Shown here: piece by piece, positions 19,101 to 26,373 of the stretch | Layout: each line of letters starts with the position of its first letter | How positions within the stretch are numbered: the stretch's first letter is position 1 | Assembly: GCA_964619555.1 (NCBI GenBank) | Contig: CAZUDV010000015.1 | Span: 47,838 to 111,837 of the forward strand | Reading direction: 5' to 3' | Length of the DNA stretch: 64,000 nt | Origin: JAGOPY01 sp964619555 | GTDB lineage: Bacteria; Bacteroidota; Bacteroidia; Bacteroidales; JAGOPY01 | Translations under genes and position numbers: made by a program | Notes under the pieces: generated by a model | The model's input: only the letters and a program-made list of their open reading frames with translations | Databases searched by the model: none | What the model was told of the DNA's origin: nothing

Positions 19101-20112
19101 AACCCCGGATATTCCGGGGGTTGACACCCAGCTCGATTTCAAGTTCCATAACGATATTTTCCTTGTCGATGCCCAGGTTTCGTATGAAAAGGGCCGTCTG
19201 AAAGGCAAGCTGAATGTAGGGATAACGAACCGGGCCGTGGATGCTGATGGAAAACCCACCGGCGAAGCGCTGCCGGATTACAAGGTTTTCGGTAGCAGCA
19301 ACCTGGAATTAAAGATCACGGATAAGCTGGTGGTCACCGCTGGCGTCAAACTGCTTGAAAACGGCGAGATCGAAGTGAAAGGAGGCATTAAGCTGCCCGA
19401 GCGTTTTGAAGTGGTCCCGAAGTTATTCAGTGTTCAAAATAAACCGCTGATCAAGATTCCGCCGATCCATATCCCCCTGTTCGGGATTCCGCTCGGAGTG
19501 GCTACCATAGGTATAGAAGCCGTCATTACCCCAAAACTGGAGGCTAACGTCCAGATCGGTCCGGGAAGCCTGGTTAATGTCGGTGCTGAAGTTACATACA
19601 ATCCTTCCCATCCTGAGGATATGTCCATCACCGGAGGGGCTGATTTTGAATTCATTGCCGAAGCAGGCATTACAGCAGGCGTCGACTTCGGCCTGTCGGC
19701 CAGCATTGCCGTCGCTTCCCTCACGGGAGGGATCAATTTGTCTGCTTTTATTAAGGCAGCCGCCAAACAGCCGGTATTCCACGCTGATGTAAAATATTCC
19801 CCAAAAACCGGATTTGAATTGAACGGGAATGTCAATGCCATGGTCCAGGCAATTTTAGGATTCAGTGGCGATCTTTTCGTCAGGGCTTCAGCAGGGGTCT
19901 GGCCCTTTGAGATATCTAAAACCTGGGAATGGCCGATATTTAAGAAAGAGGTCGATACCGGGCTTCAGATCGGCTTTGAGTTTCCTTTTGCATACAAAGA
20001 CGGGAAAGCGGATATCACGTTTGAAAACCTGAAATTCACTTACCCAAGTCTGGATGATATTACGGCCAAAGTCCGGGAACAGATTGTGGATCCTTTGGTG
20101 GATCAGTTTTAA
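16198..20112 (+). CDS. Candidate eCIS effector: amidase-like + DUF4157 (eCIS core) + HNH motif + beta-rich tail
   Basis: A 1304-residue multidomain protein. The N-terminus has FF pairs (25-26, 33-34), then the KLNIGQ...DKYEQEAD segment (42-57) that opens DUF4157 proteins. Residues ~97-255 resemble a CHAP/NlpC-type amidase: SWCGIFATYC with Cys162, HHCIV with His212/213, and IDGN with Asp228/Asn230. Residues ~277-365 are the DUF4157/eCIS-core domain with the metallopeptidase-like HELTH motif at 357-361. Residues ~505-545 carry an HNH-type motif (VDHIKELQLGG: Asp513, His514, Asn528, Asn537). From ~645 to the end there are repeated beta-strand units rich in Gly, Lys and Asp. DUF4157 is known to mark eCIS-associated toxins, so cargo is the most likely role. 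Its gene lies between the tape-measure and ATPase genes. No immunity gene is obvious, as expected for a system aimed at other organisms. Confidence 0.8.
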   Translation: MKETGKKPPANTVQPKEQLAAKNQFFSPAGNSFFLSKPLQAKLNIGQKDDKYEQEADAVADQVVQKSGESSVQRMYREVDEGDKVFRSEHDLPSGMNKGEAIVAIARSKLGKVKAKQPAGSDGGKQLRYGHDVLLEIFHLSAPDVWSDDVIRYLGPGLPSWCGIFATYCIKKAGINIGNWQMGMGVSAYGMLKPTENPQPGDIGYIDQPNQHHCIVSKVDGDTIESIDGNSGLFSEIIENKRPRKAYTGFFTALHQAGNPNVQKKDKNENGGEDSAVLEDRLQASKGQGASMDDRTRAEMEDSIGADFSGVRLHTGSEAAQMSNELNAQAFTHGKDIYFNEGKFNPDTSAGKHLLAHELTHTVQQNEEIRNQLQRAPNPPASDKKSKIDFDNSTIFIEKLYLPKLKSRNKSVIGSTATRKKGYKREDSYVASAASSDKAQDEVWKSYVEPKVKTQVEKITKKAADQKAFDSSSNSYYLVWGSIKLIGSKETIVKNSLVPLWNKHGKASAYDVDHIKELQLGGANYIDNMELLNFSANRASGAAVKNTIERQVNEFLISDDAKKQASDKNAKLPGIKQAKEKFDITFNTILYDDAKSNFGKGGWGDDFWSKKDIGDDFDHLKNFKPMNTKQIAAAKGTKDDPVVYTSEAGGTGLKKKDLEAMKGVTVTKFNFPEVPAGDLAGNIELSIKPPSVVNGDIKVPVPVYKMEGVVFGGHMPRRGSKKGEGGLEKILSKLEINGLSPATVDTADIVPGTGLVVRGRIHPTLEIIKGFDLDFFIEGDHFGISKTITAGDIKVPPPFKINGAFLTIGAGTRGVFVEGDVLFEISKLGTGKISGLGRSDGNFGIKGKFDFDPKLFKRGAASIEVGYNNKDGWSAKGELQIARGTVKGINSAKITVGYANNTIEASGTAEVALKGVREVTLRIKFAEETSEIEGGIKVDKLPGIKEGEGTLKVVKKGDEYDFSGKGKITPDIPGVDTQLDFKFHNDIFLVDAQVSYEKGRLKGKLNVGITNRAVDADGKPTGEALPDYKVFGSSNLELKITDKLVVTAGVKLLENGEIEVKGGIKLPERFEVVPKLFSVQNKPLIKIPPIHIPLFGIPLGVATIGIEAVITPKLEANVQIGPGSLVNVGAEVTYNPSHPEDMSITGGADFEFIAEAGITAGVDFGLSASIAVASLTGGINLSAFIKAAAKQPVFHADVKYSPKTGFELNGNVNAMVQAILGFSGDLFVRASAGVWPFEISKTWEWPIFKKEVDTGLQIGFEFPFAYKDGKADITFENLKFTYPSLDDITAKVREQIVDPLVDQF

Positions 20113-20128
20113 CATAAATTCGGTAAAG

Positions 20129-21109
20129 ATGACAAAGGGAGATATAAAGACAATCCTTCGGGAAGGCGCTGAGCTTCACCTGGCGGGGAAACTGGACGAA
20201 GCCGAAAAGAAATACCGGATGGTGATCGAAATCGATCCTGCCCATGCCGTTGCTCATAACAACCTGGGTTTCATTCTGGCCCAGCAAAAGCACTTCGAAA
20301 ATGCCGAAACGGAATACCGGAGGGCCATCGAGCTCAGTCCGGATTATTCTACGGCCTATACGAATTACGGCCAGGCGATGATGATGGTACAGCGCTGGAA
20401 GGAGGCCGAAGACTTGTTGAAAAAAGCCGTAAGCCTTGATGCTGAGGATTTACATGCCAATGAAAGCCTGGCAAAATTGTACACGATGTCAGGCAATGGC
20501 CGGCAGGCTGAAGTTTACTGGAAAAAAAGCTATTTGCTCCGTCAGGATTCAGGGTACCTGGTCCACCTGGCCCATTCGCTGGTCATGCAAAAGAAGCTCG
20601 ACGAAGCCGTGGAAGAACTTAACCGGGCCCTGCCCGAAGAGGAGGACAATCCGAGGGTCTTTTCCCTGCTGGGGATCATTTATTTTGCCCGGTATGATTA
20701 TGGTTCTGCTGTCAGGTGTTTTAAAAAAGCCCTCGGACTGCAGCCGGAAGATGCCGAAGTCAGGCACAACCTGGCCATGGCATATCTCAAGACAGGCCAG
20801 GGAGAAGAGGCTATCAAGGAACTCCGGAGGATTCTCCTCCTGGAACCGGATTATTGTGAAGCAAGGAATAACCTGGCCGTGCTGGAACTCTCGGCCGGGG
20901 AAACCGCTTCGGCCCTGAACCATTTTAATATCGTAATTGAACAGGAACCATTGAACTCTAAGGCTTTATATTACAAAAGCGTGATTTTGCTTCAGTCAGG
21001 GGCAGTCGATGAAGCCTCTGAGTTATTGAATCAGGTCATTTCTTCAGGGGATGAAAACTATAAACCACAAGCCACTGAATTGCTGGCTTCAATACCGGTA
21101 CAATCATGA
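20129..21109 (+). CDS. Tetratricopeptide-repeat protein in the eCIS operon
   Basis: A 326-residue soluble protein made almost wholly of about nine 34-residue TPR units (for example AVAHNNLGFILAQQKHFENA, ARNNLAVLELSAGET). It has no signal peptide or membrane segment, so it should be cytoplasmic. It starts 16 bp after the effector gene and overlaps the next small gene by 4 bp (ATGA at 21106-21109). TPR proteins are protein-binding scaffolds; a chaperone or cargo-loading role for the neighbouring effector is a reasonable inference but not shown by the sequence. The start at 20129 avoids overlap with the effector frame. Confidence 0.75.
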   Translation: MTKGDIKTILREGAELHLAGKLDEAEKKYRMVIEIDPAHAVAHNNLGFILAQQKHFENAETEYRRAIELSPDYSTAYTNYGQAMMMVQRWKEAEDLLKKAVSLDAEDLHANESLAKLYTMSGNGRQAEVYWKKSYLLRQDSGYLVHLAHSLVMQKKLDEAVEELNRALPEEEDNPRVFSLLGIIYFARYDYGSAVRCFKKALGLQPEDAEVRHNLAMAYLKTGQGEEAIKELRRILLLEPDYCEARNNLAVLELSAGETASALNHFNIVIEQEPLNSKALYYKSVILLQSGAVDEASELLNQVISSGDENYKPQATELLASIPVQS

Positions 21110-21369
21110 AAAGAACGATCAGACGTCAAATACGGCGGCAAGAACCACAACATGCCCGGGAGCAGAAGCCTTTCTTCGCATCTGCCGGTCATGAAAAGAA
21201 CGACACGGGAGCTGCTCCTTTTTTCCAGGCCCAGGCCAATGAAGGAGAAATGGAGGAGAACGTGCAGGCTTTGCAGAAAGCAGAAATGGATGATGAAAAG
21301 GTCCGGAAGGAATCCCGGGATGCTGATGAGGAAAAGAAAGAAAATGCCCCGGTAATGAAAAAATCTTAA
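21106..21369 (+). CDS. Small DUF4157-leader-like charged protein
   Basis: An 87-residue, strongly charged protein. The basic N-terminus (MKRTIRRQIRRQ) is followed by KPFFASAG (21-28) and APFFQAQ (37-43). These match in kind and spacing the FF segments at the start of the neighbouring effector (NQFFSPAG, SFFLSKP). The remainder (from ~46) is an acidic/basic Glu-Lys-rich helix with EENVQALQKAE, resembling the acidic linkers of DUF4157 proteins. The DUF4157 domain itself is absent. It could be a cargo-loading adaptor, a very small cargo, or the remnant of a second effector gene. The ATGA overlap with the TPR gene argues that it is translated. Confidence 0.6.
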   Translation: MKRTIRRQIRRQEPQHAREQKPFFASAGHEKNDTGAAPFFQAQANEGEMEENVQALQKAEMDDEKVRKESRDADEEKKENAPVMKKS

Positions 21370-21380
21370 CTCTGTGTGGC

Positions 21381-22733
21381 ATGACACCAGCGGAAAAGAA
21401 CGCCCTTGCGGTGAACCAGTACCTGAACTTCCTCGCGGAAATATTGAGCCAAAGGCTAAAGCATTATTTCAATGGGGGAGGGCCTCAGCCTAAATTGACT
21501 GACATAAGGAAAATCGTGTCGGCAGGGGATGATTCGGAGATCTCGAAATTCATCAGGGAAAATAGCCTGGCTGCGGAGGAGATCGTGGTGTTGTTGCTGG
21601 CCCTGGCGCCTCATGTGCGCCCCGATTTTTTCGATCCGATCATATCGCGGCATTTGTCAACAGCCGGCGACTTTCCGCAAATAGGAGGGATTCGGGGCAA
21701 GCAGTTCAGGGGATTCCTGCCAAGCGGGGAAACGGCCATTTTCATTCTGGCCGGCAATGACCTTCACAAACGGTTCGAACACCTCCGACTCTTTGGCTCG
21801 GAGCATTTTTTTGCACAGAACAGTATCCTGTGGCTGAATGAGCCGGAACCAGGTGAACCCCCGCTCAGCGGCAAGCTGGAAATGGCCCGGGATTACCTGG
21901 AACTTTTCATCCACGGTAAGTTTCTCCGGCCCAGACTGACCATGGACTTTCCGGCGGAATTCATAACGACGGAGCTGGCGGATGATGACCTCGTCCTGCC
22001 GGATTCCACCCGCAGGCAACTGCTGGAACTGGAGCACTGGATTTTGCACCAGGATACGATCATGAACAGGTGGAGAATGAATCGCTGGCTGAAATCCGGC
22101 TACCGCGCTCTGTTTCATGGCCCTCCGGGGACCGGTAAAACCCTTTCGGCCCTCATCCTCGGTAAGAAAACAGGCCGGGATGTCTTTCGGATCGACCTGT
22201 CGATGGTGGTTTCCAAATTCATCGGGGAAACGGAAAAGAACCTTTCCCAACTTTTCGAAAGGGCCCGGAACAAAGATTGGATCCTTTTCTTCGATGAAGC
22301 TGATGCCTTGTTCGGAAAGCGCACCAATGTGAGGGATGCTCACGATAAATACGCCAACCAGGAGGTTGCCTATCTTCTGCAACGGATAGAAGGTCATGAC
22401 GGCCTGGTCATCCTGGCTTCCAATTTCAAATCCAACATTGATGAAGCATTCATCAGGCGTTTTCAGTCAGTCATCTATTTTCCGCTCCCAACTGCAACGG
22501 AAAGGTACATTTTATGGAAAAAAGCATTACCTTTAGATGCCGGTCTTAAGTTTCCCTCTGATCCTGAATGGCTTTCCATATCGAAGAAATACGAAATAGC
22601 CGGCGCCGGCATTGTAAGCGTCATGCAATATTGCTGCCTGCAGGCCCTGGCTGAAAAGACCGGAGAAATTTCCGCAAACCTTATCCATGAGGGTATTCAG
22701 CGTGAATACCGGAAGGAAGGGAAGGTGTTTTGA
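21381..22733 (+). CDS. AAA+ ATPase of the eCIS (Afp15-like)
   Basis: A 450-residue AAA+ protein. Walker A is GPPGTGKT (247-254) and Walker B is ILFFDEAD with Asp305/Glu306. A sensor stretch VILASNFKSNIDEAFIRRF carries the arginine-finger region. The N-terminal ~210 residues form a family-specific domain. An AAA+ ATPase of this type (Afp15/PVC15) is found in nearly all eCIS loci and is needed for particle assembly; it may act as a remodelling chaperone. All catalytic motifs look intact. The start ATG lies 11 bp after the small charged gene. Confidence 0.9.
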   Translation: MTPAEKNALAVNQYLNFLAEILSQRLKHYFNGGGPQPKLTDIRKIVSAGDDSEISKFIRENSLAAEEIVVLLLALAPHVRPDFFDPIISRHLSTAGDFPQIGGIRGKQFRGFLPSGETAIFILAGNDLHKRFEHLRLFGSEHFFAQNSILWLNEPEPGEPPLSGKLEMARDYLELFIHGKFLRPRLTMDFPAEFITTELADDDLVLPDSTRRQLLELEHWILHQDTIMNRWRMNRWLKSGYRALFHGPPGTGKTLSALILGKKTGRDVFRIDLSMVVSKFIGETEKNLSQLFERARNKDWILFFDEADALFGKRTNVRDAHDKYANQEVAYLLQRIEGHDGLVILASNFKSNIDEAFIRRFQSVIYFPLPTATERYILWKKALPLDAGLKFPSDPEWLSISKKYEIAGAGIVSVMQYCCLQALAEKTGEISANLIHEGIQREYRKEGKVF

Positions 22734-22751
22734 CCAAATCTCCATACCGTT

Positions 22752-24017
22752 ATGAAAAAAATAGTGATTATGTCGGCCCTGACCAGCGGTAGATTGATCT
22801 TTACCAGCCTGGCCATGATGTTATTGATGACAATTGTTCATGTCGTTCCTGCCTTTTCCCAGACAATCAGAAACATTGAAGTGTTGCAAAGGGCGGAGAT
22901 ACAGGCGAACCAGCCGGTGAATATCCTTGTCAGGCGGGATGAACAAATGCAAATGGTTCAGCAGCCTTTGTCCACCTTTCAACTGCCTGTAAATGCCAAC
23001 ATTGCCACCGTGAAAGGGGCCGGGAGAATTAAGTATGAAACACAGGGCAAATACCTGGATCATAACCAGATGACAACCATGAAAGGCAGGTTGCTGGATG
23101 ATATCTATATCTGCCGGATCGTGGGGGAAAGTGCACCGGTTGCTTTACAGATACTTGTGGATACCACAACCACCATGTTGCAGTATAACCAGGATGAAAG
23201 GATGTTTGAGGGACGTCTTAATCTGATATTGCTGGACGATTCACCGGGACAGCTCCAGTCCAGGCAACTGGTGGAACCAGTGCTGGTGGAAGTCTCCTCT
23301 GCCGGTGGCGCCAGGGTGACGCCGGAAAATACCTCTATCAGCCACACAAACCTTCCATCGACCGTCATTGAGATTCACGACCGCTCCCCTCAGAACAGGG
23401 TGCCCGTAAACATCAAGACGGCTTTCAATCCGCAGGGTCAGCTGCAGCTCCTGAAAAAGCAATCCTTGCTCAGGATAGAAACCCCTTCCAAAAAGATACA
23501 GGGCTACGGTGTGGAAGCGATTCCAATCCGGATACAGGTTCTGGGTAATTCGGCTGGAAGCCCTGTAAATGTGAATATAGTTACGGATAAAGGAACTGTC
23601 GAACCCGATAATGTGGACATAGAGGGTGACCGTGGCGCGACTGTCATACTTCGTTCCTCAGGAACCGGTGAGGCTACCATTACCATCAGTGCTGCGGGAT
23701 TTGAATCTGAGTCCAGGAATTTCAGATACGTCTTCCCTTTGATGTTTATTGTTTTCTCTGTTATCGGGGGCCTGCTGGGGGCTTTTGTGAAATACTTTAT
23801 GAAGAAGGGGAAGAAAGATCTTAAAAAGACGGTACTCCTGGGACTGATTACCGGGTTTATTGTGGCAATATTATATTATGTACTGGGAATACAATTATTT
23901 AGCTTTAAGTTAAATAACAATATCAATGAATTTGCCGTACTAGGACTGGGTTTCCTGGGGGCTTTGCTCTGGGATTCGATCTATGCTTTACTCTCAAAAT
24001 CGAATGCTAAACCTTAA
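22752..24017 (+). CDS. Exported eCIS-linked membrane protein with Ig-like region
   Basis: A 421-residue protein. An N-terminal hydrophobic signal (residues ~14-37, ending AFSQ) is followed by ~290 residues of beta-rich periplasmic domain with an Ig-like part near 250-320 (IRIQVLGNSAGSPVNVNIVT). Three to four membrane helices close the protein (~327-350, ~362-382, ~395-415), with a basic loop KKGKKDLKK between the first two and a GLGFLGALLWDSIY segment in the last. It starts 18 bp after the ATPase stop, so it is probably co-transcribed. I know no characterised homologue. Anchoring particles to, or releasing them from, the inner membrane is a possible role (inference). Confidence 0.55.
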   Translation: MKKIVIMSALTSGRLIFTSLAMMLLMTIVHVVPAFSQTIRNIEVLQRAEIQANQPVNILVRRDEQMQMVQQPLSTFQLPVNANIATVKGAGRIKYETQGKYLDHNQMTTMKGRLLDDIYICRIVGESAPVALQILVDTTTTMLQYNQDERMFEGRLNLILLDDSPGQLQSRQLVEPVLVEVSSAGGARVTPENTSISHTNLPSTVIEIHDRSPQNRVPVNIKTAFNPQGQLQLLKKQSLLRIETPSKKIQGYGVEAIPIRIQVLGNSAGSPVNVNIVTDKGTVEPDNVDIEGDRGATVILRSSGTGEATITISAAGFESESRNFRYVFPLMFIVFSVIGGLLGAFVKYFMKKGKKDLKKTVLLGLITGFIVAILYYVLGIQLFSFKLNNNINEFAVLGLGFLGALLWDSIYALLSKSNAKP

Positions 24018-24068
24018 TGTTTCATTTGCGTATAAACCAGAAATCGATCAACCCATAAATAAATAATT

Positions 24069-25010
24069 ATGTGGAAAAGAATCCAAATTTTCTGGTCACG
24101 TCTGACCAGCCAGGAATATCTTCCGAGATATTCCAGGCTTGCCGGAGAGCTTGATTCTTATGAACCCCAGCTCGAAAGAAGGATTAACGAAACCGGCAGC
24201 CAGCAAGCTGATTGGGCTGTCCAGGCTAAAAACCTGGTTGCTAAAGCACGTCAGTTGCTCGACCGGTTCAAGATCGACGAAGCCTGGAAGGTTTTTCATA
24301 CGGCTAAAAGGCTTGAATTCTACGGTATGAAGGATGATGAAAGAATTGCCATTGCCAGGACACTTCTCGAGGAAGCGACGAAACTGAACGAATGGAGGGA
24401 GGATGCAATCCTTTCATTACTGGGAAAGGACAAGTCTGCCATTACCGCGCCTCCCTCCCCCGAAACCCTCGTTATGGCGGCTGAACTAAAGGACGAACAT
24501 TACAATAACCAGTATTACAAGAACCGGCTTTCCAGGACTATCTTCCGCCTGCTTTTCACCCTGCTGTTTTTCGCCATTGCCGGGATTATTATTTATGCTT
24601 GCGTCTTGTCGGGAAAGTATGGCAAGGATTATGAAACCCAACTCACTCAGCCCGGTTATCTTATCGGCGTTCTTCTTTTCGGTTTCCTGGGGGCAATAAC
24701 CAGCGCGATCCTGTTCACCCGTTACATGTCGAAATCTTCCCGGATAACCGAGATCGGCAGCAGCCAGGTGATCACCATCAGCAAGATTTTTGTAGGAGCC
24801 GCTTTCAGCGTATTTATTTTCATGCTGCTGAGGTCTTCGATAGCGGAAAGCGTGAAAATATTTGCCTTTTCGATCAAAGACCCTCTCGATTATTTCGCCA
24901 TCGCCTTTGTTTCAGGATTTTCAGAAAGATTGGCCCAGAAAGCCATAGAGGCCATTGTCGGAAAAGATAAGGAAGAAGAACCAAAAAGCAAGCCGCCTGC
25001 CGATGCGTGA
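24069..25010 (+). CDS. eCIS-linked integral membrane protein with cytoplasmic helical domain
   Basis: A 313-residue protein without a signal peptide. The first ~155 residues are soluble and helical (KNLVAKARQLLDRFKIDEAW, then EDERIAIARTLLEEATKL-like helices). They are followed by membrane helices at ~158-180, ~197-220 and ~240-262 and a C-terminal segment AFVSGFSERLAQKAIEAIVG. A LFGFLGAITSAILF helix resembles the FLGA helix of the preceding gene product. It is the last + strand gene of the block, 51 bp after its neighbour and just before a hairpin terminator. Function unknown; it may pair with the exported protein encoded just upstream. Confidence 0.5.
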   Translation: MWKRIQIFWSRLTSQEYLPRYSRLAGELDSYEPQLERRINETGSQQADWAVQAKNLVAKARQLLDRFKIDEAWKVFHTAKRLEFYGMKDDERIAIARTLLEEATKLNEWREDAILSLLGKDKSAITAPPSPETLVMAAELKDEHYNNQYYKNRLSRTIFRLLFTLLFFAIAGIIIYACVLSGKYGKDYETQLTQPGYLIGVLLFGFLGAITSAILFTRYMSKSSRITEIGSSQVITISKIFVGAAFSVFIFMLLRSSIAESVKIFAFSIKDPLDYFAIAFVSGFSERLAQKAIEAIVGKDKEEEPKSKPPADA

Positions 25011-25019
25011 GAGAGTTCA

Positions 25020-25045
25020 AAGTACCCGAGTTTTTCGGGGCACTT
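25020..25045. terminator. Intrinsic terminator hairpin between convergent genes
   Basis: An inverted repeat: outer stem AAGT/ACTT, a small internal bulge, inner stem CCCGA (25025-25029) with TCGGG (25035-25039) and a T-rich loop. It lies 10 bp after the last eCIS-block gene and 23 bp before the end of the opposing mtaB, so it could stop transcription from both sides. Confidence 0.6.
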
Positions 25046-25067
25046 AACGAATGAATGAACGGCTTTA

Positions 25068-26363
25068 TCACACAGGCACACCCCTGATGACCGGGTCTTC
25101 ACCCTGTCCTGATGATTTCAGCCTGACTGTGATAAAACGGTTTTGCCAATCATCCCTTCCGGTGAATTCCACCGGGAAATAATGCTGACCGTATCCCCTG
25201 GCCAATCGGGTCCGGGGATTGACTTTCTCTACGAGGACAATCTGTTCCTTACCAACAAACGACTCCCGGTATTTTCTTTTATGGTCGGTCGAAATCTGGC
25301 GGATAATTTCGCTGCGTTCCTGTTTTATTTTCTCGGGTATGTGTTCCGGCATGCGTTCGGCACGGGTGCCCGTCCGAACGGAGTATTTGAAGGTGTGGAT
25401 GTGGCTGAACCCAACCTCACAGGTCACCTCACAGGTCCTCCGGAAATCTTCTTCCGTCTCACCCGGAAATCCGACAATGATATCAGTTGTCAGGTTGAAA
25501 TCCGGATAGCGCGATCTTATCTTTTCCACCATCCCCATATAGGTAGCCAGATTATAAAACCTCCTCATCAGCAGCAATATCCGGTCGCTGCCGCTTTGCA
25601 GGCACAGGTGCAGGTGAGGCGTCATCTTAGGATGGCTGAAAAGGTCGAATAGCTTATCTCCAAAACCCTCCGGCTCTATCGACGAAATCCTGAGCCGGAA
25701 TTCGCCCGGCAGTTCCAGAATCTTTTCCACCAGCGATTCGAAATCAATTCCCCGGTCCTCATAACGGCCTATATTGACGCCTGTCAGCACAATTTCCTTA
25801 TATCCGTAGTCCAGCACCTTACGGATATTTTCCATGATTTCGCCTGCCGGACGGCTGATGGCCCTTCCCCTGACCCTGGGTACAATGCAGAATGTACAGA
25901 AATTATTGCAACCGTCCTGGACCTTGATATAACTACGGGTATGGAGCGTTTCCCTCGCTGGTTCAAAACCGAACAGGTCCCCGCTGAAGGTTTCCGGATG
26001 GACGGTTTCCCCTTTGAAATGTGCGTCGACGATCTGAAAAATGGAGGTTTTTTGCGCATTTTCGACAAAATAGGTAACCCCATCGTTCTTCTGCAAGGAT
26101 TCCTTCTGGCCATTGACCATGCAACCTGTAACAATCACCACGGGGCGCCTTTCCAGCCTTGTAACCTGGTGGATCGCTTTTCTCGACTTGGCATCTCCCT
26201 GGTTCGTTACGGTACAGGTGTTTACTACGTAAATGTCTGCCTCGTCGGAAAACCCGACTACCTCATAATCATGCTTCCGGAATTGCGAAACCAGGGCATC
26301 GGTCTCGAATTGGTTCAACCGGCACCCGAGGGTCCTGAAAGCTATTTTCTTTAAAGTTGACAT
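25068..26363 (-). CDS. mtaB: tRNA t6A37 methylthiotransferase MtaB
   Basis: A 431-residue radical-SAM methylthiotransferase. The N-terminal UPF0004 cluster uses Cys14 (TLGCRLNQFE), Cys50 (NTCTVT) and Cys81 (TGCMV). The radical-SAM cluster is CNNFCTFC (Cys152, 156, 159), followed by PRVRGRAISR. The TLGCRLNQFE motif separates MtaB from MiaB and RimO. It adds a methylthio group to N6-threonylcarbamoyl-adenosine 37 of tRNAs that read ANN codons. The start at 26363 begins the conserved MSTLKKIAF. It follows miaB by 10 bp on the same strand, so the two tRNA modifiers likely form one operon. Confidence 0.9.
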   Translation of the reverse strand: MSTLKKIAFRTLGCRLNQFETDALVSQFRKHDYEVVGFSDEADIYVVNTCTVTNQGDAKSRKAIHQVTRLERRPVVIVTGCMVNGQKESLQKNDGVTYFVENAQKTSIFQIVDAHFKGETVHPETFSGDLFGFEPARETLHTRSYIKVQDGCNNFCTFCIVPRVRGRAISRPAGEIMENIRKVLDYGYKEIVLTGVNIGRYEDRGIDFESLVEKILELPGEFRLRISSIEPEGFGDKLFDLFSHPKMTPHLHLCLQSGSDRILLLMRRFYNLATYMGMVEKIRSRYPDFNLTTDIIVGFPGETEEDFRRTCEVTCEVGFSHIHTFKYSVRTGTRAERMPEHIPEKIKQERSEIIRQISTDHKRKYRESFVGKEQIVLVEKVNPRTRLARGYGQHYFPVEFTGRDDWQNRFITVRLKSSGQGEDPVIRGVPV

Positions 26364-26373
26364 TAAGCAGATA

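Noticed and set aside
1..25010. Prophage
   Set aside because: Only tail-like, ATPase and effector genes are present, with no head, portal, terminase, integrase or lysis genes; DUF4157, DUF5908 and the Afp-like gene order fit an eCIS.
1..25010. Type VI secretion system
   Set aside because: VgrG, PAAR and gp25 are shared parts, but TssJLM membrane-complex and ClpV genes are absent, while the tape-measure and Afp15-type ATPase genes are present.
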